From Hydractinia symbiolongicarpus (taxonomy: Eukaryota; Cnidaria; Hydrozoa; Anthoathecata; Hydractiniidae): a stretch of 60,000 nt of DNA. Location of the stretch: positions 4,404,001 through 4,464,000 of the forward strand of contig NC_079881.1 of assembly GCF_029227915.1 (NCBI RefSeq). The letters run 5' to 3'. The notes beneath the pieces were generated by a model. The model searched no databases. It had not been told where the DNA came from and saw only the letters and a program-made list of their open reading frames with translations. Shown piece after piece: positions 13,205 to 25,930 of this stretch (its first letter is position 1; each line of letters begins with the position of its first letter). Both the position numbers and the translations under genes were made by a program.

Positions 13205-16200
13205 CTACGATTCTTGCACTGCATTGGTACTGAACGAAACTTCATCATATCTATCCTCAAGAGCTTTTTTTAATTCTTGCGCATGCTCATAATCACGACA
13301 TTCGCATACCACTTTATTCTATAACATAATATGCTTATATAGCCCATTGTGCAATAAAATATTGCTAAAGATCTTCCAGAATTACACCTAGCCTTTGCCT
13401 TACTCGAATCTTTATAGCGCCAAGGAAATGGTTACTTCAGAAATGTTAGAATTGAAAGCATTCGTTCGTTTAGTCGAAACAAGGCTGGTTCCAGAAAAAA
13501 AGAAATTATTCAAATTGCAACTAAAGATAAGCTAATAATAAAAGTCAAAAGTGGCTTGTGCGTTATGTGTATCTAGATAAATATAATACAGTATAATTTT
13601 TTTTCTTTTTAAAAGTCAAAGGGAGGAGTGGGTCGAGAATGATTCACGATGAATGATTGATTCAGGAATACGAGGTTTAAATAATGGGTGATGTCTCACG
13701 TTCGTCCGAAAATATGAACTGCGGCTTAGTTTAGTATCATGGTTCCTCCTGCCTAATCTCAATGCTGATATGGAATGCAGAACAGTATAGCAGTGCTAAA
13801 CCTGTGCATACGAGACGCCAACATTGTGTTCAGGGGAAAGGGAGTCTAAGAATGCTTGGGAGGTGCTACCAAGAGTTGACTTGAAATTTTCGTTATAGTT
13901 TCAGAAGGCTGTTTATTGCAAGTTGATAAACCTAACCTGTTGATGTAAAACCAGTTAATTAAATTGAGTTAAATTACACTCTTTTTAAAAATCGAAAAAC
14001 TAGTCGTCACAAATCCTAGTTGACAAAATATAGATATCAGAAAAAAAGAACAACCTAGTCCAACTTACTACTACGGAAAAAACACTTGTCTTTAACCACG
14101 CCCTTTCATGGAAAATATCTTTTACACTAAATCATAGAAAGATACAGTTCAAATTATCAATCCAACAAACAAATCCTAGATTTGCTTTTGTGAAAGCAAA
14201 GAAGGCAATGCAGACAACATTATTTCATCATACTTAGTTCGAAGACAGTAGGTATGTTAATTTATAAACAACCCATCAACATCGTCATCATTATTGTTAT
14301 CAAAATTGTCATAAAAAAACACCTCCCTTTCTTTTACTATATTTTACCTGTTGTTTGTTATCAAAAATAAAATTACCAAGAGCCTGTTTAGAACTTGACA
14401 TTTTAGGCTTTTTTAGAGTCGCATAAGATGAAAGTGAAGATTTAATATTTTTGGAAGGTCAAATTGTTATATTTTCTCTTGCGCGTGTTCTCATGTCTAC
14501 CAGGGTGGCCGGCCGGGTCCTAAATCTGCCCTCTCTCCTTCTATTATCGTGTTAATGGCCCTGCAATTGGAGCGTCAAAAATAGACGTTTCTGTATTTAG
14601 TTAGCAAGATATTTACATTTATTGATGGTTTACTGAAAAAGCCAACCAAATTTCTGTTTTTTCTTCTTCTTACCTTACTCGTAGATCAGATAACATCTTT
14701 GTTAACTCTGATAGCCCACCTGGTCTGTCTGAAACAACAGCCGAAAATCTTACTAAACGCCCATCTGCAGCTAAACCACGTTCTATCACTCTGCCAAGTA
14801 CAGTCGAATCTATATTTCCTCCACATAATGGAAACACCACTCTAAAAGACAAAAACATTGAACAACCAAAGTGATTTTTACTACTTATTAATTTAACAAG
14901 ATAATTACAATTTCTTGTACCTTTTTCCTTTTAACTCTGGTAATAGGCCAGCAAATGCCGCAGCTAGCCCAGTAGCTCCTGCACCCTCTACCACACATTT
15001 TTCTTCTTCAACCAAACGCAGAACAGCCATGGCAATGTATGACTCACTGAAAGCAGAATTGAAAAAAAAAATATGAAAATATTTCAAGAATACTTATATA
15101 AAATGTGAACAATTTGTCTGTTTTTTAAGCAACTAAATTTATTGTTCCTTAAGCAACGATTGGCTCAGACCTATATATGAAAGCTTTAATGCAATAAATA
15201 TTTTAATAGGTCTTTGTATTCTTTCATCACCTAGTGTTTAGCTTACCTTACTTGAATTAGTCGATCAATGTTGTCTTTAGCGGTAGCAAATGCGTTAGAT
15301 CCAACTTTCGATACGCAAAGACCTAAAAAAGAAGTATTAATGTTGATTTAATGTCACCGCTGTCAAAATTTGGTGCCATCCACACTTTTGAATTCACATA
15401 TTGCCTTCTGCTTGATTCTACTCACCATCTGCCAAGGTCAGCGATTGATCTGAAGATATTTTGACAGGTTGGCCAGCTTTCATGGCAGCAGCAAAACTTG
15501 CGCACTTTTCACTTTCAACACCCTGTTGCAAAATTGCCACAATAAGTGAAGAAGTACATAATAAACATTGCATAGTATTTTTATAAGCATCAAATTTACT
15601 CTTAATGGTTAGTGCTTTTTGAATAGTAATTGTGCACGTTATACAGAAAAAAACTTACAATAATTTCTATGTTTGGATGGAGGGCTTTGAGAGCTACTGC
15701 ACACCCAGCTATCAGTCCTCCCCCACCTACTGGTATTACTACAGCATCGATATCATCAACTTGTTCTGCTATTTCCAACCCGCAAGAACCTTGTCCTGCT
15801 AAAATATCAGGATGATCATATCTAGAAAACAGAACAAAAACAAAATTTTCTAATAGCAGTGCTAAATATGCTTACTCCATATGATATTTCAAAAGAAATA
15901 GGAAAACTTTTGCCTCTTCTTATTCCAACATTGGTAAGCCATGTTAATTATTTGTGATAATCCGTAAATTTCTATGACATTCACTCGTAAAAAATGTCCT
16001 ACACTTGTGGGAACGTTGTGACTGATAAAGAATATATTGAGAACGTATTCAACCTAAATTATTGATAAATAAAGAACAAGAATTTCTAGATTCGCGAATT
16101 ACTGTTCAAGTTGCAGCTTAAATTTAGAAATTCTTATAAAGAAAACTCTGCATAGAGAGATAATCTTTGGACTTGATTTTTGGAAATTCAAGAAAAATTG

Positions 16201-18135
16201 ATTATATCACATGCCAGATAATTTAATTCCAGGCTGCCAGGTAATTATTTGGGTTTAAAAATTTTGTTTTATCTTGAATAATAAACATTTTTACGCTGGA
16301 AACTTAAAAATAAATACGGATATTAAATAACTTTTATAATACTTACCCGTTAATATACGCCAAGCCTTCTTTGGCAGCTATGTTTAGACCATAGTCTCTT
16401 GCTTCTATAATATCATCTCCAATCATATGGATTACAGCACCGTACTTGCGACATTGTGATACCTTTGTGATTGGTGCATTTATGGGCATGCATACTTGAA
16501 CAGGAATATTCAGCTTCTTTCCGTGATAAGCCAATGCTAAAGCATGATTGCCAGCCGATGCCGCAATCACTCCCCGATTTTTCTGATCCTATTACAAGAA
16601 ACCATATCATCTAGCAGTCTTATTACCTGCCTCTTCACCTTAAATAGAACTTTTTAATTTAAACAACCTTCTGACTAGATCCAGATAAAAAATAAACTTT
16701 AAGAACGGACGGGCGGACGGGCAGACGGCCATTTTATTGTCTTGAACATTACATGTGGTATGATGCAAGTGGGAACTACTGGTTATTTTTGTTATTCGCT
16801 TTTGTATTGGAAAACTTCATAGATTCGTCCGTTACTGCTGTTAGCAACCATTTGGGCTCACAGAAAAACAATGGAGATCTTAATTTATAATTATATGTGT
16901 AGGAAACAAAAGTAAATTATCTTTTTATTAAAAAAGTGTAGCTAGTACCCCAAATAATCGTCGTAGTAATTTAACACATAAACACAATGACCGCTTCAAG
17001 TTTTAAAAACAATAATTAAGAAACGATTCGTGAAATTGAAGATGTTCTTGATATCACATTATTTTGATCCCAGATATAACATAATAAATATTCAGGATTA
17101 TTTTAAGCACTTACCTTGGGTAGCATTAAAAGTGTATTTCTTGCTCCTCTCTCTTTGAAGCTGTAAAATCAAGAAACAGCACCATTTAGTTACATTGGCT
17201 ACTTACTTCATTGCAGTTAATCCTGTTTGGGTTTGCAAAAGTTATACTTTGTCATTCTCTGATTAAAATAATTATTTTTTTGCCGAAACACCTACAGGGA
17301 TCGAAGAAATGCCTATTCCAATACTCAACATTTCCAAACTTAAAAATCAGGCGTAATCAACATGACAGGTAAAAAAAATGCAAAACAACGATGCGTTTCT
17401 ACATGTATGTAACTTTTATGGTCTTCGCAAATGCTTTTACAAATCTTTAAAACATTTAAGCGACTTTTTAGTAACATTAAAGGCGTCTTAAACAATTCTT
17501 AAGAGACACGTTACCTTCCAGTTGCTTGCATATAATCTTTTTTGCAATAAACTTCCATTCCAAGCATAGCGGATAAACGTTCCGATTTCTAAGAGGAGAA
17601 ATAATATACCACAACATATTCTGTCATTTCATTAGTTGGCTATATTGCTAGTCCCCTTTTTGAGAAAAATCTTTTACAGCAGGACTAAAATATCATGAAA
17701 ATTAAAGAAAGGTAGAAATAGTCTAATAATAACGGTTTAAAATGTTAATTTCTATAAGAACAATAATAATAGAAACTTGCCTTTTGGAAGGATCAAAGAG
17801 TTAGGAACTTGTTTTATAAAAAAAGTCAAACTAAATAAAAGAGTGGACAGCTTTGTTTAAGTGAAACGCGTAATATTTGCAATGGAAAAACAAATATGAC
17901 TTACATCGCAGGGTGTTCGTCGGATTCCAGATTTGATTCGAAAAGCGGCAGCAGAAACATCTTCAAATGTCACTTCCACTGGATTGGTGGTTTCACCATT
18001 TAACAACATATCTCTTTTCATACGGGATCGTTTGCCAGCTGTTTTGTTGGTACTATCTTCTGCAGTAATATCGTTTTTATTTTGTACTGGTAACTCAAAA
18101 ATTTTATCTTCGTGTGTGTCAACCCCGTTCTGCAT
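13205..18135 (-). CDS. PLP-dependent L-threonine/L-serine dehydratase with C-terminal ACT domain
   Basis: Eleven exons join in phase: 18135-17905, 17588-17515, 17160-17115, 16588-16347, 15821-15659, 15522-15426, 15322-15247, 15046-14921, 14841-14674, 14126-14069, 13318-13205 (1395 nt, 464 residues). Fold-type II features are clear. SFKERGA carries the PLP Schiff-base lysine (K104, the Ser codon split by an intron). GVIAASAGNHALALAYHG is the substrate/ring-binding loop, PVGGGGLIAG (about 228-237) holds the phosphate, and VVEGAGATGLAA and PLCGGNID follow. Residues from about 379 onward form an ACT-like regulatory domain (SDRPGGLSEL, VSVKDIFHERAW, CRDYEHAQELKKAL). The enzyme deaminates threonine to 2-oxobutanoate or serine to pyruvate, and ACT domains usually make it allosteric. 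The N-terminal ~65 residues are an extra, polar and partly basic extension (GKRSRMKR). Every exon has GT-AG borders. Substrate preference cannot be read from the sequence. Confidence 0.93.
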
Positions 18136-18539
18136 ATCTATGTCCCTATTTTTAAAAGGTGTTATAGGAAATTACACACAAAGTGCACAAGATCATGTTT
18201 ATTTGCAACAAAATTGTGATTCAAGTTTACAGATTACATACATTAGCAGAAAACAAGTTCTTAAACACCTTATAAATGGAAAAGTTATTCTACATTATAG
18301 GCCTGAAAAATAAAGTAATTATTGACAACTCGCTTTTGTCTACCGCGTGCTTCTAAGAATGCAAAGACTTGTAAATACATCTGTTACATAAGAAACCCTA
18401 TACAATCACCTTAGGAAGTCATTTCGTGAAGGTTTAACAAAATACAACATTTTCACATACCCACCCCATCATCACGTGTTACGTCTAGCTCAGAACAAAC
18501 ACTCCTTACCCCTTTTGCACTTCAAATTTAACCCTATTA
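18136..18539. other. Upstream region of the dehydratase gene
   Basis: Holds the presumed promoter and 5' leader of the minus-strand dehydratase gene. No TATA-like element, upstream exon or repeat could be assigned with confidence. Confidence 0.35.
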
Positions 18540-19390
18540 CCTGAGTTTTTTTCGCCCTTGTAACCCTGGGGGGGGGGGGCACAAAGTGCCCGCGGGCCAT
18601 AAATCCAGAACCACTTGCGCTTGAGTGGCTTGGCTCCATCCAGGTAAAAAAATATTTTGATGACGTCATAGGGATTAGAAATGACGTCACACATGTGAAA
18701 AATGGTCATTTTCCCAATATTTCAGTACATTTTAATTTCTCGGGTGTTACTAATGATATGGCCTTGATTCTTGGTAGATTTATGGAATGAATACCAAATA
18801 TTTTCACATAAAAAAAGTAATTTTAATGACGTCATTGGGATAAGAAATGACGTTATTTCGGTAAAAAAATTCTTATTTTAACGATAAAGATAAAAAGACC
18901 CGTTCTACCAGAAATATTGATGCTAATGTCATTAAACTTGGCATATATGTAGAACAGGACACTTAAAGATAATTGAGGTAAGGAAAACAATATAATGACG
19001 TCATTGGAAGCCGAAATGACGTCAATTTGCTGGATCGATATTTCCTTCAAATCTGGTCTGTTTTTTGTCCCTAGTAACCATATATCACCTTAGTAACCAA
19101 CATATATGTAGTAAATAATTATATACCCAATACAGCATCCTATAACATTCTTACATTAATGTCAACGGTTTTCAAAATCCAAAATATTTACCCCCGTCCA
19201 AAAAAAGCAATACCCCCAGCAAAGTAAAAAAATTTTTCAAAAATTTTTGTTTCATCAGAAGCAATAATAAAAGTTAGGTATAGTCACAAAATTTTAGCAC
19301 TTAGTCACATGTGTATCTAAAGTTATGCCTAGTCAAAATAGCCGCGGGCACTTTGTGCCCCCCCCCCCCCCCCCAGGTATAATGGGGTTA
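18540..19390. mobile_element. Non-autonomous inverted-repeat element carrying paired TGACGTCA sites
   Basis: The two ends are inverted copies of each other. The left has ccctattacctg, a G run, then cacaaagtgcccgcggg; the right has the complement, ccgcgggcactttgtg with a C run, then aggtataatggggtt. The ~850-bp interior has no real coding frame and contains three pairs of CRE-like palindromes (tgacgtca or close variants) about 18-20 bp apart, at roughly 18660-18690, 18827-18855 and 18995-19024. This fits a MITE-type element whose transposase is elsewhere. The superfamily could not be assigned, and the target-site duplication is not obvious. Confidence 0.7.
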
Positions 19391-21110
19391 AAAAAAAGAT
19401 ACGAGAATAAGTAAAGCATTCTTTCTTTAGTATTTGTATTTCCATTTAAGTACCAACAAAGCAAAAAGGATACTTTTAAAAAAAAATAATTTTATAACAT
19501 GCAAGATCCTTCGATTCCACTGTGATACAATGGGCGAGTGAATGTTACCATAGTCCCGGGTTAATCCAAGCCATATGAGGAGAACATTGGAAAAATGACA
19601 CACTATGTGGGCCGTTGGATGTTGCAGGAAGTTGTTTGGAAGAGCGCAGACCCTAAATGGGTCTGCATAGCTCAAATTGAGCACTAAATACTCTAGGACC
19701 CCCGACTAAGTCATGGTCCCTCCGGGAAATAATAGACATGGTATATCCCTCGACATTTATGAGGCTAGCCATGTAAAATATGCACATCTAGTTATCTCTT
19801 TCTTAACTCAAACCTTAGCCTTGTTCTCAATAACTCGTTTGTTTATTAAAGTCAATAGCTAAAATAGGGCTTAAATAAAAAATTTATATTAGAAATACCA
19901 TGGTTGTGCGCATATAAGATATGCGGAGAACATAGGAATGGATATTTCTACGTTACAAATGTCATCTTTAAAAGCTTACCAAAAAACCCTCTTTGAATGC
20001 CGAATTGCATAACTACTTCGAGAATTAGTTAAACTTAAACATTGAATTAAGAACATTACAAGTAAAGAAACCACATGCAAAATAAAATGCGGTAAATTCC
20101 TTTCATCAAGAATTAGTAATTTTAAATAATATAGTAACACTAAATTATGCAATTTCTATAACCACGGTATAAACTATCCTTCTTAAACCAGTACTCAAAC
20201 TCTAATAACAAACATTCTCCTACAAAAAGTTTCTTGCGCACACAACCAAAATATACACGCTTTTTTATTTCCACGCATTTTCATTCTACACAACATTAAA
20301 CAAGTAATTTCAACAATCAGGGGATAAATAGATAATCACGACCTACATAGGAATTTAATTGTCATGACTCTACAGCTAATTGCTTTACAATTAAAATGCT
20401 TTGAAAAGAAATAAATTCAGGGTTTAATGAGATCGACCCGCGACATGCCTTTCAAGCGTGATGACGATCAAGAATGATCTTTCAATCAGAATTACGTCAA
20501 CTCGTTATAATATTTTCATCATGGCTTAAGTTTTGTTACCATAACAAAGGATAAAAAAGGGTTAAATCATTAGCATTTAAATGTCCAAAGTCTATTCAGA
20601 ACATCGTAGGCTTTGCATGGTTTTGTATCTAGGAATAGTTGAAAAAATATTATTTATTTCCTTTTAAACAGACCTCGTGTTTTATCTTATAAACAATTCA
20701 AATTTTTGAAGCTTAATGTCGTTTTAGTTCTCTTCATTTTTATTATCTATTGAACGTGTTTGCTTGCTCGGTGCAACAACTTAATTTCACAAAAAATTTT
20801 CCCTGCGTTTTTTATTTGTTGCCCGAAGGTTATATACTATGCGCTATATTTGCCTGCAGGCTGTACGTCCTATATTTATAGGCCTACCATCGTCTTTCTA
20901 TGAGCCTTAAGAACGTTCAGGACTCTTTTGACGCTCAGTTCTTTTATAGATGACTTGCCAATGTTTGCAAAACTCAAAATTGTGTACATGTGTGCACATA
21001 CTTTGTGAGCAAAATTGTTGTTATTGAAATTCATACAGTCTTTTTAAAAGCACAAGATAAAATGAATGCACTTGAATTAGTTTTTTAACTGTATTTTTTA
21101 ATCTCTTTGA
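19391..21110. other. Gene-free region
   Basis: No supported gene. A slightly more GC-rich block at about 19540-19760 has a short open frame on the minus strand but no recognisable domain, and may be part of a dispersed repeat. The rest is AT-rich and featureless. Confidence 0.35.
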
Positions 21111-21272
21111 TACAATCCTGGTCAAAATATTATGGCAGTAAGCTTCACGAGGTGGAGTAGCTATGTTCCTACTCCCATTGATACTATGGGAAAACAGGTA
21201 GTAGTAGTATTCATTGCTTTGCTATACATGTAGGAAGGTTTTACTGCCATAATTTTTGACCAGGATTGTAGC
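21111..21272. mobile_element. Short Tc1/mariner-like MITE
   Basis: About 160 bp with ~30-bp terminal inverted repeats: the left end reads acaatcctggtcaaaata then ttatggcagtaa, and the right end reads ttactgccataattt then ttgaccaggattgt. Each end is bordered by TA, the target of Tc1/mariner elements, and the CCTGGTCAAAAT core resembles Tc1-family ends. There is no coding capacity, so it would need a transposase in trans. Confidence 0.8.
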
Positions 21273-21749
21273 TATTTACTGTTTGAAAAGTGATCCATAT
21301 TTTTTAACCGAATCTTAGCTGTGATGTACATTATTAAAAAAAATGCACCTGTCCAAACCATTACTAGAAAGGCTGCCAAACTTACCTATTTTACGGTGTG
21401 TCGTCAAATTGTACGAGTTCTTTATGTCACCAGGTATTTTTAGGATCTAACAGCAAAAAACCATCTGCGATACATTAAAAATATTTATGTAGAATTTAGC
21501 AATAAATTCAGCTGATTGTCGTTTACCGACTATTTTTAAATATTAATGATTTTAAACAAAATTGTTCATTTATATTATTATCCAGCTTAGCAACTTCTTT
21601 ATCAAAAAATTAAAAATTTGTGATAAACGTCAAAACCTGATTTATTAATTGTATTTATAATTTATCTATTGTAGACCACAATTGTAAAAATCTTCATTTA
21701 AAAAAAAATTGAACTTCTTACAGCAGAAAATTAAAAAATCCACATTTTT

Positions 21750-21895
21750 AAATTACTAGTCGGTGACCCGTGGAAAAATCCACGTGTTCACCCGTGTTTT
21801 ATTCACCGCAATTCGTATGTCTCGCTACTGCGGTTACCATTTTGCGTGACAGACAGACGCATACGGCTATTATTATAGAGATTTATCCAGTTCCT
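21750..21895. repeat. Dispersed repeat with a GTGGA-AAAA-TCCAC hairpin
   Basis: Contains cccgtggaaaaatccacg (a short perfect hairpin), tctcgctactgcggttaccatt and acagacagacgcatacggctattatta. Diverged relatives occur at about 22490-22570, 51665-51790 and 53150-53205, sharing the acagacaga...acggctattatta end. This is a dispersed short repeat of unknown mechanism. Confidence 0.6.
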
Positions 21896-22799
21896 GCAGA
21901 TAATTGGAAGATCAAAGTGAAGTTTCTCTAAGAAACTCTTTTATATTTTTTATTTTCTCTGTTTTAAATATTTTCGTAATTCAAACGAAATTTAAGGTCT
22001 CTTCGAAACAATTATCCCTGTAATTCGAATTCCTATGCAGGTTTACTACTATCCACGTAAATTGACTATTACCTTTGAAATTTTGCAATTTCGAAAAAAA
22101 AAACTATGAAATAAAACGGGCGCAAAAATTAATTGAGTTAAGGTATCATCATCAAAGAAAAAAAACTTTTGTCAAAAATTGATTGTGACCCAACAGATGT
22201 CTAAAATTGTGCAAAAAATCCAAAAAGTGAAGTGGGATATCTCTACTACTAAATTTTAGGATTTGATGGCAAATAAACAATATCAGATGGATTGTTGCGA
22301 ATGCGAGAACTTGTTAGAAAGAACCAATCCAGTGGAAACGGAATAATAAATGCGTTGATTATCACACTTCTAGGACGAATTTTAATTTGTAACTAAAAAT
22401 TATGTTAATCTGTAAATAGATTATTTTTATATTATGTAAGAAACTTTGATATTTGAGGAGAAATCCAATATTAAATATAAGACTACTCGTTGGTCCTTGA
22501 ATAAGTCCACGAGTCTGCCCGTCCTCGTGCGTCTCGCTACTGCCGTTACCATTGACAGACAGACGTTTGAGCACACATAACCATTGTTGGGGAAGTGATT
22601 AAATGCTATAATTCCAAGTACAAGACTTGTGATGAAAATATTGCTTTTATAGAAAAAATTATGCCTTGCATAGGGTATTGTATTCTTGGTATGCGGATAA
22701 ATATTTTGGAATATTAAAAAGTACTTACATTAGGCGTTGTATATATATGTAATTCATCAAGTCTTTACTAAAAGGATGCTAAGGACATAGGTAGTAGAA

Positions 22800-23275
22800 A
22801 TGTAAACGAGATTGAAAAACATAATAATACAGGTGGAATGACGTCACTTCTGTTCCAAATAATGTCATTATATTGTTTTTCTTGCATCTAAATTCATCTT
22901 CAAATGCGGTATTCTAATTTCTGGAAAAACGAATCTTTTTGTATATCTATCGTTAAAATAGCAAATTTTTTGTAGATATGACGTCATTTTTAATCCCAAT
23001 TACATCATTGAATTCATTTTTTATATTAAATAAATTTTTTATTACACATGCTACAAAAATCTACCAAGAATTAATTCATGTGAGAAATTAAGTATATTAT
23101 AAAATTGACGAAACGGTCCAATACTTGATACATTAGGTACACGTAACGTCATTTCTGATTTCTGAAAGGTCATCATTAGATTACTTTTTTACCTAAAGTA
23201 AGTTTGTGTTAAAAAATTCTGCAACTGTACCAAGTTTCGTCACATATATTGGCCGCGGGCACTATATTCCCCTCC
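22800..23275. mobile_element. Diverged, inverted relative of the TGACGTCA element
   Basis: Ends at about 23250 with ggccgcgggcac, matching the end of the 18540-19390 element in the opposite sense. Inside it has the same pairing of TGACGTCA-type sites (tgacgtcac...aatgtcatt near 22840-22870, tgacgtcat near 22980, and a decayed pair near 23150) together with matching tracts around them. It is shorter and older, and the other end is not clear. Confidence 0.5.
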
Positions 23276-23289
23276 TTTCTTAGCAATAC

Positions 23290-23732
23290 ACAGCCCAAGA
23301 AAACAATTTATAATAAATTAATTTTATACCTACCGATGTAGTTAAAAAGAGGACACGCAAGGTAGCTTGAGAGCCTGATCCAAACCTGACCCAAACTCTG
23401 AGGTTACCTTACGGGTCATCTTCTCTTACGTGGATTCATTCGAAACTGAGGACTACGTTGATTTCGCAGGAACTCCTTGGTATGAGTTACATCATACATC
23501 AATTCGAGCAAACATATAAAATACGACACTTTTATTAATTAATTACAATATAAAAATGCAATGGTAATTTCCCGACGTTTCATGCAACAACATCGTATTT
23601 CGAGTATAAACAAAAAAATCTTAGCACCTCACCATTCTGTTAGACACATCCATGTTCATAAAACATATATTACAAATAACTCTAGCCGTGTGTGTAAAGA
23701 TATTACTTCCATAACGTGTCGTTGTACGGGGG
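23290..23732 (-). other. Region downstream of the integrase relic, possible 3' LTR remnant
   Basis: This is where the 3' end of the minus-strand Ty3-type element should lie. No second long direct repeat was found in the window, so an LTR cannot be proved. A few residual coding-like words occur but no intact frame. Confidence 0.25.
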
Positions 23733-25035
23733 TTAACCATCCCGGCCTCGATTATTTACATTCTCCTCCTCTTGTTTTGAATCAGATGATTCATCCTTAT
23801 CTACTAATACCGGTTGTACGTGACCTTCATGTATTGTATCCGGTGGCGTAACAACGGTGGGAGGTCTTAATTTTAACTTATCTGTTGTAACCCACTTGAG
23901 GCAATTATTCCCATTGTTGTTAAGAGTTTTAATTTCGTAAGAAGGGTGTGAAACCTTGTTTACTTTATACGGCCCTTCCCAATTCATTTTTAACTTTTAA
24001 GAAGTGTTACTTTAAAGCAGAACGTAAATTAAATCACCTTCCTTCAAAACATCATCTTTAACTTTTCTATCATAATACGTTGAATACTTAACTTGCCTAG
24101 TGTTCATGTTTTCCCTAGCAACAATATAAAGTTGTTAAAGTTGTCTTTTGGTATTCAAAGAGAGATGTGATTTTATGATCATCCTTAGTTACTCCGTAGA
24201 TAACATCGATAGGGATTCTATATTCGCGACCAAACATAAGTCAGGCCGGAGTATACCCTGTGCTAGAATGTACACTGCTGTTGTAAGCAAATGCAGCTTC
24301 TCTGCACTACAGATTCCATTCCTCTGTAGATGTGTTTACAAAAGCTGTTAAATAGTTCTTAACAAACTGATTTGTTTTTTCTGTTACGCCATTTGCTCTA
24401 GGATTATAACCTGTAGTTCTTAATTTCTTAACGCCAAATTTTTAATAAAGCTGCTTCATATGACGGATCTCTATCTGAGTATAATTTTAAAGGTATGCCA
24501 AATTTCAAAAAGCAATCAAAAACACATTTCACAGCAGTTTTCGCAGTACGATCTTTTACTGGGTATCTTTGAGTAAATTTTAAAAATATTATTTATGCTC
24601 AAAATGTGTCTAATTTCGCGTGAAGTCGGTGGTAGTTCGCCTAAATAATCAATCAAGACCAACTCCATGGGAGAAGCGGGAAACGGGCGAATTCCCATTC
24701 TTCCTGGATTCCGATGTTGCGGTTTGATCTTTATACACATTTCACGCTTAGCAACAAAACTACAAACAGACTGGTGTAGCTAACTTGGGCCACCAAAAAG
24801 ATTCTAAAACGCGGCGGTGAGTTTTATCTACACTGAAGTGACCTGAAAACCATTGTAAATGACATAATCCTAATATTTCCTCGTGTATATCGTGTGGTAC
24901 TACATATAATAACTTATCGTGGTGTTCGAACTGCAAAATATTATCGCTTATAATTAGTTCTTGTCGATATCTAGAAGTAACTAAGCATAAAAAAGAATTA
25001 TTAGAAAAACTAATAGGGGACCGAATGGGGTTCAA
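23733..25035 (-). pseudogene. Ty3/Gypsy retrotransposon integrase, broken by stops and frameshifts
   Basis: Reading the minus strand from 25035, the pieces fall in the canonical integrase order. First is an H2C2 zinc-binding part (DIHEEILGLCHLQWFSGH then KTHRRVLESFWWPKL, with CSFVAKREMC following). The catalytic core follows: PMELVLIDYLGELPP (first Asp), YSDRDPSYEAALL (second Asp), GYNPRANGVTEKTNQF (Glu) and AFAYNSSVHSSTGYTPA with LMFGRE. Last is a GPY/F-type end (MNWEGPYKVNKVSHPSYEI). These pieces are spread over all three frames with at least two in-frame stops, so the gene is dead. No reverse transcriptase or gag is present upstream, so the copy is also truncated. It inserts retroviral-type DNA when intact; here it is only a fossil. 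Confidence 0.88.
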
Positions 25036-25640
25036 CCTCGTAGCTGTTATTGCTTTATTAGCTGTTATAACAAAATTTTACAAAATTTATATACTTGTGC
25101 GCATAGCCTACAAAGGTAACGACTGCTTGTTCACATGTTGGGGCTGCGTGTGTTTACTGAAATTAGAACTACCAGTGAAAAAATGATACGTGTACCATAC
25201 CGAAATCAGTTGATCTGATTTAACAAGCTTAAGTCTTTTGGTCGATACGTATAATTTAAGGATAAAGCGACAGTTGTAAGTGGTGGTGAGAGTTGTAACT
25301 TGCGGATATAAGTGACGAGTACCAGTTATAAGATGCAGCGAAGTTACACTAGTAAAGGGCATTAGCGACTTATGATATCAAAAAACGAACAATTTGTTAT
25401 TGTATGAATGGCAATAACTCCGAGTCCAATAATCTATATTGCATTTAAACAACGAAATGGTGCTTTTTTCGAGTGGAAAATCCAGGGAAATATAAAGGAT
25501 TACTGGCAAAGGAAATGTCAATGAAAAACTTTATTTGCTGACATTTTCCAAATTGACATACAATGATACAGATACAATTGTATGCATTCTTTTATTCCGA
25601 ACAAACATTGGCATTCTCAAAGCAAAAGGAGTAAACGCTT
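25036..25640. other. Gene-free region
   Basis: Short open frames on both strands have no recognisable domain or splice context. Nothing else seen. Confidence 0.35.
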
Positions 25641-25646
25641 CTCAAC

Positions 25647-25930
25647 CTCGTCCCCACGGCATCTTGTATCTTTTCCGATCCCGGGATGGCGATACGGACA
25701 TGGCTCTGGAAGAGGCTGGTCCGATATGAAACCTGATTGGCGCGGATATATCACATAATTATTGCGTCAAACAAAACATTTTGGCGAAGCAGCGAGTCTG
25801 TGACGAACAGCAGGAAGCTGTTCGTATCAAAATGGCGGATGAGCTGTTACAGTATCATGTTTTTTTCAAAGTAAAAAATTTAATAAAAACACGGCGGTCA
25901 GATTGGCAGAATTTTTTCCCAAGTGACGTC
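25647..25930 (+). mobile_element. Diverged left end of a second P-type element
   Basis: From caacctcgtcccca onward this matches the left end of the 35909-47630 transposon through its terminal repeat and about 200 bp further (aaaacattttggcgaagcag, aagctgttcgtatcaaaatggcgg, agtaaaaaatttaataaaaa), with scattered substitutions. No matching right end was found in the window, and the following DNA does not match the intact element. It is a solo end or a deleted older copy. Confidence 0.8.

Noticed and set aside
24148-24351. Plus-strand open frame of 67 codons
   Set aside because: It is the antisense of the Ty3 integrase core on the minus strand.
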